The position numbers and the translations under genes are program-made. A stretch of 64,000 bases of DNA from the NCBI GenBank assembly GCA_039105265.1, contig JAPFFF010000018.1:2604001-2668000 (forward strand). Reading direction: 5' to 3'. Shown piece by piece: positions 30,925-39,356 of the stretch. Within the stretch, counting starts at the first letter, position 1. Each line of letters starts with the position of its first letter. The notes beneath the pieces were generated by a model, which ran no database searches, was not told the DNA's origin, and saw only the letters and a program-made list of their open reading frames with translations. Source of the stretch: Tritrichomonas musculus. Lineage: Eukaryota > Parabasalia > Tritrichomonadida > Tritrichomonadidae.

Positions 30925-31545
30925 GACGCTCTTCTAATTCTCGACGGGCACAAAAGTCGAGAAAATCCGATTGCTCTAAAACTCCTCAAACAAAATAAAG
31001 TTACTGAATTTATACTACCTTCCCACACCAGTCATTTAACCCAAATATTTGATGTGGGAATAGCTTCTCCGATGAAAGGAGTCTTTACACAATTGTTCAA
31101 TGATATGATTAAAAACTTTCAGCCAGAACTTAACCAAGCTTCTCAATTAAGAAGATTCTGCGTTGAATCTGCAATCGTTTCATATGATATAAAATGTAAC
31201 ATAAAGTCATGCAAAATTGCTGCAGAACTTACATCTACATATCCATGTAACTACGAAAAGTTAATGAACAACAAGTTTGTTTCTGAACTTACGCCTCAAT
31301 TAAAAAAAATTGAAGAAGAAAAAGAAAGGAGAAAAAGAAATGAACCAGTCAACATTAATTGTAAAGTAATTACTAATAAAACTTTCTTAAACTCTCTTAA
31401 TGATTATATCCTCACAAGTAAAAAACATAAGCATCTTGCCTTAAATAATCATTCAGGAACATATGAAGACTATATCAAGGAGGTTCAAAAAAACGATAAA
31501 AATGATTGCAGAATGTTGAGTTTCATTCCTGATTTTTACTCTTAA
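30925..31545 (+). pseudogene. C-terminal catalytic half of a pogo-like transposase
   Basis: Reads LILDGHKSRENPIALKLL, then ILPSHTSHLTQIFDVGIA and SPMKGVFTQLF, followed by a helical tail ending at TAA 31545. The Asp of LDGH and the Asp of QIFD fit the second and third acidic catalytic positions in this family. An in-frame ATG at 31054 is not a true start, because conserved sequence continues upstream to the mariner junction. The N-terminal half lies on the other side of the mariner insertion. Confidence 0.82.
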
Positions 31546-32430
31546 AGGTTATTACTTGAATTGTTTTAAATAAACAAACTATAAATCAATTAACCTTTTG
31601 AAAACATTAATTAATATTTTAATCATTATTGATTTCAGATCTAATAAAAAAAAAAAAAACAAAATTATTTTATTAAATCGTAATTGATATTTTTAATAAT
31701 ATTATAAAATCTGAGTGAAAGGTAATTTACGTCATATAACGATTAAAAACATGCTTATCACACGCTAACAAGCAAATTAGGTATTTTTAAAACCTGTTTG
31801 TCTTCTCTGAAAGAAAAATAAATATCGGACAATTATAAAAAAACTGTTGTACTAGGAAAAAACTAAAATACTGTGAAAAACTCAATTACTTTATATATAT
31901 AGACTTGTTATTCTCCGATTCTCGAGATCGATACATAAATATACACAGAATCTCGAGATCGATTTCAGAGATCGAGAATTTTTTTTCTCAGCTTTTGATA
32001 TCAGAATTTTCAATTAAACTTTTTGATAAATATATGATCGTAATTCATTCTCAAATATTTCATAAAAAAGAATGTATTTTTTTGATTTTAATCTTAAAAT
32101 AAACATCAATACATTCTATTATTTATTTTTAGATATAATAAAATCACAAATACCAATTATTAAAAAAGATAAATCAGTTTGAGATCTCGAGATCTCGGTA
32201 ATTGATATCAAGTTTACAATTATTTTTATATCACATTTCGTATCTGATATCTTGATAATCGATAATCTCGATATCAGATTTTTAAAGTGATAATCGAGTA
32301 TCAGATGCAAAAAAATGACGTTTTTGATATCGATTCTCAAAATAAAAAGTTTTGATATACATATTTGAAAAAACTCAGAAAATAAAAAAATTTGAATAAA
32401 ACAATAACTCATAAAAAATTAAAATTATAG
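31546..32430. other. Palindrome-rich spacer between two element relics
   Basis: No gene is seen. From about 31,915 to 32,335 short palindromic motifs recur: TCTCGAGATCGAT twice (31920 and 31951), the perfect 16-bp palindrome GAGATCTCGAGATCTC at 32181-32196, ATAATCGATAATCTCGATATC at about 32255 (related halves) and GATATCGATTCTC at 32325. The pattern resembles transposon subterminal regions, but I could not define termini or a target duplication. Confidence 0.5.
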
Positions 32431-32439
32431 TTACATTGC

Positions 32440-32625
32440 AGAATTTACCATTATGTTTGGTGAATCGTTTTGTCTTTTGTAGTATATCTTCATTAAGTGT
32501 TCTAGTAACAAACTTTCTAGCATTTGGATTACGATTAAAAAGAGTGTTAAATGTCTTGTAGTCTTGTTTATTGGTTAACTCAGTAATAGCTCGCTTAGGT
32601 AATACTAAGTCAATTGCTTATATAA
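32440..32625 (-). pseudogene. Short reverse-strand coding remnant at the edge of the Maverick-like fossil
   Basis: The minus strand is open for about 60-70 codons and reads as ordinary protein (PKRAITELTNKQDYKTF and later LNEDILQKTKRF), with the same codon texture as the rest of the fossil. No start codon of its own is evident. It is probably the end of a gene on the opposite strand of the old element. Family unknown. Confidence 0.4.
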
Positions 32626-32756
32626 GGTATGTTTCGGTTGACATGAATTAATCTCAGTAGATATGTTAGAATGTGTTACAGTTACTATGCACTTTCCCCT
32701 CAGTCTAATCAGTGAATCAGCTACTATCGACGCCAATTACCCATTGCTACTATAAA

Positions 32757-33080
32757 ATGTCTGAGTACTTCAAATATTACGATGATTTCGGTTTTAAACC
32801 AGAGAGTTATCATTTCGTTACTCCGGATAGGTATCCAAATGATATTAAACGAATTATGTCTAGTGGTAATCATACATTCCATAAACGAGTCTACTTCTTC
32901 AGTCCAAGTCATCGAATTGTATATAAACCGTGTTATGGACCACTAAATTATCAAGTTAGATGGAATTCACATGTTTACGGTTTAATTGATGACATGAACA
33001 AGCGTTGTAGCTTCTGTGTTAATGATCGATTGATAGATCGTACGTCAGATATGAGTAAGATCGAATTGAAGAGTAAATGA
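32757..33080 (+). CDS. Small unknown protein in the Maverick-like fossil
   Basis: A 107-residue frame starting MSEYFKYYDDFGF and containing aromatic-rich sequence with a CSFC pair near the end. The frame extends upstream to a GTG, but the first ATG is at 32757. No family is recognised. It belongs to the fossil by position and base texture. Confidence 0.45.
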   Translation: MSEYFKYYDDFGFKPESYHFVTPDRYPNDIKRIMSSGNHTFHKRVYFFSPSHRIVYKPCYGPLNYQVRWNSHVYGLIDDMNKRCSFCVNDRLIDRTSDMSKIELKSK

Positions 33081-33176
33081 ATAATAATTATTTTTGATTT
33101 AATCTAATATTTTTCAGAATTTCTACAAATAACTCAAAATGTAATTTAAAAGATTTTTTCATCCGCTTCATATAAT

Positions 33177-33452
33177 ATGTCTATCGAAATTGAAAGTATC
33201 ATTAATGGATTCTACAATCACATTGACGACATCAACAACATTCAGTGTGTTGATTGTTTAATGGAATCTCTTCACGAGTATCTCATCACAATCAATGCTG
33301 ATAGAGATATCAGCGTATGTAACATTCTATCAATAGATGAAATCGATGATATTGATGATTACTTCAATGCTCCTTACGATGATGAAGAAGCGATGGATTT
33401 GAAAATAGAAACCATCGATAATTGTATACGATTGATGATGACCGATGAGTAA
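33177..33452 (+). CDS. Small acidic protein in the Maverick-like fossil
   Basis: A 91-residue frame, strongly acidic and Ile-rich (DEIDDIDDYFNAPYDDEEAM), with three Cys in the first half. No family is recognised. A TAA follows at the next neighbour's 5' side with a 57-bp gap. Small acidic genes of this kind are common between the structural genes of Mavericks, but that is context only. Confidence 0.45.
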   Translation: MSIEIESIINGFYNHIDDINNIQCVDCLMESLHEYLITINADRDISVCNILSIDEIDDIDDYFNAPYDDEEAMDLKIETIDNCIRLMMTDE

Positions 33453-33509
33453 ATAAATGGATTGATACTATGTACTCCACTAAAGTGGATTATTTTTGAT
33501 TTGAATTAA

Positions 33510-34720
33510 ATGAGTTATAGAAGGGATATCACAGAAGATGAACACATTCTAGTACCTATTGAAACAGTTTATAATTCGGATATCGATTCCAGAAGAGTTC
33601 CAAGGAAATTTATGAAACAATCCACTAAGTTCTTTCATAATGGCGAGGATAACTTTAATAGAATCTATTTTCATTATCCAGCTGAATGGAAAACGTCAAA
33701 TATCGGTGAGAAAATTATTGGGATTCGAAATATGACGATACATTGGAAAGATGGTAGTTTGAGGTTTATATTATATATTCGAAAATATAGACAGACACTT
33801 CTACCTAAATCACGATATGATGATGAAGCTAATCAAAATAAAATAAACGAAATTGATGATGATGAACTCGAAGATAATATGAAGATCATCGGTATACCTA
33901 TTAACATAAGAGTTGATTGTAATGATACATGGAATGATATCAAAGAAAGAATTATGAATGTAATTGATCAAGAGAATTTATATAATTATATATATCATAG
34001 ACTTAATTTGCTTTATAGTGTTCCATCAACGATAATACCGAAATTAGAACAATTAGAGTCAATTAAATATAATTATCATGCTATGTTACAAGCATCTTTT
34101 GATTTGATCGGTGAAAGAATACCGTTCTATTTAGAGCCTAATGATGTTTATATAATAAAAACAATTGATAAAGCTCATTCATATTTGAACTTCGTTTCAC
34201 CTCAAAACAATAAAGAAAAAAAGCAATTCTTCATCGATTTCATGATTACTGATGTAGATGTATTTTCTGATGATATTCATACAACATATGAGAAGATATA
34301 TCAATCTACACAAGATGGTGTCTTATTAGGTAAACTAGAGATAATCCTGAAGGATTGGATATTGGTGATTTCTTCAATGATTATACAGCACACCTTCTCA
34401 ATATTGGTATTAGTAAATATAAGAATGATTTAAAATATATAATTAGATTTCATCGCCAATTAAATTTAAAAGATATCATGACAAGTTTGGATTGTGAAGT
34501 TGTTGCGTCATTCGCATCTCAATCACATCATAATATTATAGGTAGAACTAATGAAACATTCATACCAATTAAGTATTATAAACTTCTCGATAATGATAAT
34601 ACATTTTGGATTGAATTCTATGATAGAGATAACTTCAAAATTCCAGTATCATTCAATGATAATGTCGTATTTACGATGGACATGGCGTTCTTACAAAATC
34701 GTAAGTTACTGTACAGTTGA
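33510..34720 (+). pseudogene. Fossil gene, possibly a Maverick structural (minor capsid/penton-type) protein
   Basis: Begins MSYRRDITEDEHILVP and has a YFHYPAEWKTSNIGEKIIGI stretch followed by beta-strand-like sequence, then an acidic linker and a helical middle. The opening resembles trichomonad Maverick virion-type proteins as I remember them; this is not a confirmed match. The gene is broken. Confidence 0.4.
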
Positions 34721-34739
34721 AGACTGATCTCTTAATTCT

Positions 34740-34917
34740 TTACTAATGTCACGTATTATTATTCTAAGTATCCAACCAATACGTTATCGAAATTCAAGAG
34801 AATCGCTAATAGGTATGGTTTCACGGATGATGAAGCTAAAGACTATCTTCAAAACAAAGTCGTTCACGATCATAAGACCCCTCGAAAGGTCACTTGCGTA
34901 GGATCATCTGCGCAGTA
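34740..34917 (+). pseudogene. Fragment resembling the N-terminus of a Maverick integrase
   Basis: A short open segment reads YYYSKYPTNTLSKFKRIA, then YGFTDDEAKDYL and VVHDHKTPR. This arrangement is what I associate with the region before the catalytic core of trichomonad Maverick integrases. The catalytic core itself is not present in the window. Treated as a fossil. Confidence 0.45.
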
Positions 34918-35099
34918 GGTCTATTATTTTTGGTTTGTATCGTTAAGAGTCCATCATTAACGAACAACATCACTAACGAACTTATCGTAAATGTATATTA
35001 CTAACGATCCAACGTAAACGATCCAACTATTCTAAACCAATTTTAATTTAACTTTTTTATTCCTTCTACTGCATTAAACTAGCACAAGATCATCTATGC

Positions 35100-37288
35100 A
35101 TGCAACTTTTTTACTTTAAACGAAACATGAACAGCGAAGAAGAAGCCAGATTATTCGAATTAGACTTCCACACACGTAAAGAGATTATTCTAAACGATGT
35201 TAGTCCATATTCTATAACGATTCCGTTAAAGCATGTACAGCGCAAGAACGTTAAACCGGGAACGATGTTGTATAATCTCACAAAAACGATTAACTGGAAC
35301 GATATATCCAATATAGATTACACAGAAAGATCTACTAACAACCATAAACTTAATCCATTAAGTGATAGATTCTGCGACAACGTATCTTCTATTACATGGT
35401 TCCAATAGATCCGCATAACAAGAACAAGAACGATTATCTATCGAAGTACCTCGCAGAACACATGTCTATGATTAAAAGAATATTACAATCCCATAATTTT
35501 AACGTTAACAAACGATATATTAAACCAACGTATAGTAGCAAAGAAGGTGAATACTATAAACAGTACATTAAAGTTGCATTACCAGCGATTCCAGTTAACG
35601 ATGTATTCGCATTAATTACTAGCGAAGAAGCTATTAAATCCTTTAACGATGAAGGTATCTACATTAACGATATCGACTTCACACAAGACTTCGCTGGTGT
35701 TATTAACAAAGGAGAGGTGATCCAGTATCTAATAGACAATAACGATTATGTTATGGAAGGTTCCAATAACGATGGTGATTATGTAATTATGGATAACGAC
35801 AAACTAGTTGGCAAGAACTGTCTAACCTTCATCCATAACACAGAACACGGTAAAGTTAGATACAAATTCTATAACAAGTTCGTCCAATCTATCGAGAGTC
35901 CGTCCGTTAGAGGTAAGATCGGATCACATATAGCGGATTGGTTATACAATCCAGATGAGCAGTTACGAAACAGCATTAACAATAGTTTGGATACATGTTT
36001 ATTGCGATTGTAGATCACATTCTATATAAACAACAATGCTGTTAGTGAAGAGTATATCCACAACCATCTTAACTATCTCACCGAACTACTTCCACAAGAG
36101 TTAATCTATCATAATCCCATTAACAACCAATGGAAGTCTTTATTAAACAAATTAGAATATAACTCACTCATCGTCGATTTAGATAACAAAATAGCACTGT
36201 TCTCATACTTCGTTAACGACATTACTGGCAAGGTAAATGGATTCTACTTGTATAACATTACCGATAATTACATAAACAATGTACTTAGACTATTTAGTAA
36301 TAATCTTCCGATACTAGTAGTTTCATGTAAGCGAGATAGTGACGATTTAATAATAAGAGAACACTGTTACGAGAAAGTACTTGTACCGAATATTACTAAA
36401 CGATTCGAATTAGATGAGCTCGTAACATACTTTACTAATGGTAATAAACGATTCGTTCCAATATACAAGTTAGATCTGGTTAATACAACCAACTTAGAAG
36501 ATACTTCGATAACGAAATATAGAGTTATTAATACCAAGAATATATCGACACTTAAAACCGACAACGTACCAATTAAGTTTATCGACTCCACAGTCTATTT
36601 AATTCTCACCGAAATGAGAAACACTATAGAACAACAATATTTGAAAGAGTTAGAAGATGAAAAGATGTTTATGAAGAAACACGATGTTACGATTAAGTCT
36701 GTTAAAGCAGATAACGATAAAGTAGATGGTGTCGTACAAGAGGTTAACGATGATGGTGTTAAACTACAAGAAAAGGTGCAAGCAGCTAAGCAGTTACGTA
36801 TGCATTTACGTAATTACTTAATAACAAAGTTAACTAAACCGAAAACGTATTACAAGAGATTGTTAGATATGGAAGATAACTTTATGATGTATGTGTATGG
36901 TTTTAAAGTTATATCTACCAAATGTCGTACATGATATTTATTAGCAGTAAGTCCAGAGAACAAATTAACACCAACGACTCCATTATTATTATATCCAGCA
37001 GATCGAGAACTTAAAGACTTCATCTATAATCGCGGAGGTGTAGATCGATCTTCTTCACTATAAGGAGAATGGTATATGATAGATGAGACCAATAAGATCT
37101 GTGGCAGAGATACTGGATTATGGTACTTCATTATCAAGAAACATGGCACAGCATATAAGAAATGTAAGAACCTACAACCTGTAATAGATATTATAGAAGT
37201 ATTCGACGATTACCATGAAGAAGATAAAGGTGATGATGAAATATATGAGACATCTACTACAGATGTAGAAGGTAGTATAGAGAATTAG
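35100..37288 (+). pseudogene. Fossil of a long gene of unknown function in the Maverick-like element
   Basis: A run of coding remnants with uniform base texture covers about 2.2 kb. Recognisable stretches include FTQDFAGVINKGEVIQYL, YNKFVQSIESPSVRGKIG and a helical, Lys/Asp-rich C-terminal part. The conserved-looking YNKF...ESPSVR segment suggests a real viral or element protein, perhaps replicative, but I cannot assign a function. It is broken at several points. Confidence 0.4.
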
Positions 37289-37521
37289 GAAGCATACAAA
37301 GACGAGTTCTTTAAACACCAGTACAATAACAGTAATAAGCTCCAGAAGATCGATGAGATAGTTAAAGAAGGTGATGTCGTCGAAGTACTAGATTGTTACG
37401 ATTGGAAAGGTACACACTTACTTAAATGTTGAATTAACGATAATATCGTCGAGTGTAAGTCCAATAAGGGGATGGATGATAAAATGGTTAACAAATTTGG
37501 CAAAATGATTGTTAACGAAAT

Positions 37522-37547
37522 AAAAAAAAAAAAAAAAAAAAAAAAAA
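37522..37547 (+). repeat. Uninterrupted A run of 26
   Basis: The longest homopolymer in the window, directly after the coding texture of the fossil element stops. It could be a slipped tract or mark an insertion boundary. Confidence 0.9.
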
Positions 37548-37934
37548 TATTACAAATTGTAGGGAGAGGAGGGTGAAATGTTAATAAATTCAATATTATT
37601 TAAAATATCAATATTTTGTCATCTGACGGATAATTTTGCATAGTTTATTTATCAAATATTAATATATTTATGCTTAGGATTTTATATTACAATATAAATT
37701 AAATATATATTTTTTTCAGTTACGCAAACTTTTGATTCACCGCTAAAAAAATACAATTTATAAAATTATATGAAATTTCGATATTTATTAGCGATTTTAT
37801 TTCGATTTATTAAAATTTATATAAATAAACGATTTCAATATCTTATTTTTTTTATTGTATTGTTAACTTATGATAAGTATAATAAGATATGATAATAAAA
37901 ACTAATAATCAATTTTAAATATAATAAACAAAAC

Positions 37935-38807
37935 ATGGAAGATTTTGTAAAATATCTTCCCACATTAAGCTATAAGCATTATAAAGGGCAATCTGGAAAA
38001 ATTGGAATCATTGGTGGGTGCTTTGAATATACAGGTGCTCCATTCTTTGCTGGACAAAGTGTTTTACGTCTTGGAGGTGAATTATCTCATATTTTTTGCT
38101 CGAAATCAGCTGCCATACCAATTAAATCATATGCACCTGAGCAAATAGTTCATCCATATCTTCCTGATGATGATGAACTTGATCTTGTTTCAAGTGCTGT
38201 TGAACGGATCATGAAATGGGAACCATCTATTCATTCTTTTGTTATCGGCCCAGGCTTAGGAAGGAATCAAGCAACTCTAAAGTTTGCAGAAGAAATGATC
38301 AATAAACTTTCTCATTTGAAAAAACCTTTAATTCTTGATGGCGACGCTCTTTTCCTCGTTTCACAAAAGCCACAAATTGTTGATGGCCATAAAAATATAA
38401 TTCTTACTCCAAATGGAATTGAATTCATTCGACTTCGAGATGCATTAGGTCTATCAAGAGATTCAAAGCCATCTGATATTGCTTCTAAACTCGGTGGTAT
38501 TACTGTATTCGCCAAAGGAAGAGTTGATGTTGTAAGCAATGGTGAAAATACCAAAGAATTTACATTTAAGGCTTCACCTCGCAGGGTAGGTGGCCAAGGC
38601 GATCTTACGGCTGGTGCAATAGCACTATTTGCCTCATGGTCACCAAACGACTATTTTTCAGCATGCGCAGCCGCCTCAGAAGCTGTTAGGAAAGCAGCTG
38701 TTTCTGCATTTGAGAAGAAAGGAAGATCAGTTATTACAATGGACTTAATTAATGAACTTCCATCAATTATTCCCAACTCTTGGAATAAAATTGCGGATGA
38801 ACAATAA
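37935..38807 (+). CDS. NAXD: ATP/ADP-dependent (S)-NAD(P)H-hydrate dehydratase
   Basis: Repairs damaged nicotinamide cofactors by dehydrating NADHX and NADPHX with a nucleoside triphosphate or diphosphate. The 290-residue protein is a typical full-length ribokinase-like CARKD domain. It has YKGQSGKIGIIGG near residue 15 with the AP-FFAGQSVLR helix, GPGLGRN near 103, LDGDALFL near 133, the LTPN strand near 155 with a downstream Glu, and the catalytic/anion-hole motif GGQGDLTAG near 220. No targeting peptide or epimerase (NAXE) domain is fused, so this is the eukaryotic-style stand-alone enzyme, probably cytosolic. A TCAATTTT about 24 bases before the ATG may be the initiator. It lies just past the transposon cluster and looks fully intact. 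Confidence 0.95.
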   Translation: MEDFVKYLPTLSYKHYKGQSGKIGIIGGCFEYTGAPFFAGQSVLRLGGELSHIFCSKSAAIPIKSYAPEQIVHPYLPDDDELDLVSSAVERIMKWEPSIHSFVIGPGLGRNQATLKFAEEMINKLSHLKKPLILDGDALFLVSQKPQIVDGHKNIILTPNGIEFIRLRDALGLSRDSKPSDIASKLGGITVFAKGRVDVVSNGENTKEFTFKASPRRVGGQGDLTAGAIALFASWSPNDYFSACAAASEAVRKAAVSAFEKKGRSVITMDLINELPSIIPNSWNKIADEQ

Positions 38808-39041
38808 TTAATAAAAAATTAGGTATAATGACAATCTAACCATAATCAAATTAATCAGTTCCACTATTATCATAAATATTATTTTTAATTATTATTTTAA
38901 ATAGAACCATTCAACAAAACTTCATGGCTTCCTCATTAACATTTAAATTGCAATTACATTTTAGTATCTTTTAAAAGTGGTTAATCACTTTAATAAGAAA
39001 AAATTGAAGAATATAAATATTATTTTCAATAAAAAAAAAAA

Positions 39042-39121
39042 TGGTTGCTGTGGGGTTCGAACCCACGCCCTCGCGGACCAGTGCCTTAAACTGGCGCCTT
39101 AGACCACTCGGCCAAACAACC
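39042..39121 (-). tRNA. tRNA-Leu(AAG)
   Basis: Read on the minus strand: acceptor GGTTGTT/AGCAACC (one G-U pair), A-box TGGCCGAGTGG, anticodon stem CCAGT/ACTGG around TTAAGGC (anticodon AAG, read as inosine at the wobble base), long variable arm, B-box GGTTCGAAC and discriminator A. A T-run terminator follows. Outside the anticodon arm and variable arm it is almost identical to the tRNA-Leu(CAG) at 20630-20709. Confidence 0.95.
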
Positions 39122-39356
39122 TTACAATATAAATCGAAAATTAAATAAACTTCAGACTTATTGTTCTTTTATATTTCAATTTAAATATTGGGTAGCATAG
39201 ATAACTCAAAAGAAATTAGTAAATGTATTAAGAAAGTATGGTTTAATAGAACATTGAAATTAAACCGTTTTTTAAAAAATGTTTTGTTTTTTTTGCCCTT
39301 TTCTAATATGATATGTACTACTTTTTTAAAACTTGTCCAACTGCACTTCTGCTTTT

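Larger units (their letters stand above)
28495..31545 (+). mobile_element. Decayed pogo-like (DDE_1) DNA transposon, split by a mariner
   Basis: Transposase remnants in changing frames run from about 28,500 to 29,620 and resume at about 30,925. N-terminal pieces include LSRDAIHTCIKRSSLSLP and FGNLPVLPACDIKILKDYIL. A middle piece near 29,300-29,560 reads DETMLAPNINRK-like sequence followed by a RWQTRNTFLF segment. After the mariner the catalytic signature LILDGHKSRENPIALKLL and ILPSHTSHLTQIFDVGIA is clear. This is the DGH / LPSHTSHLxQxxD pattern of pogo/Tigger-type DDE_1 transposases. No inverted termini were recognised. The frame changes and stops show it is older than the mariner inside it. 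Confidence 0.8.
32430..37440. mobile_element. Maverick (Polinton)-like fossil, broken
   Basis: About 5 kb with a texture unlike the host genes: AAC-, ATT- and GAT-rich codons, less homopolymer sequence, and a row of short genes close together mostly on the plus strand. One short segment (about 34,740-34,917) resembles the N-terminus of the trichomonad Maverick integrase, and a preceding part resembles a virion-type protein. No terminal inverted repeats were seen, and the polymerase, packaging ATPase and protease are absent, so it is a fragment. It is clearly broken, with more than five lesions by eye, and looks old. The family call rests on remembered similarity, so it is tentative. Confidence 0.5.
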
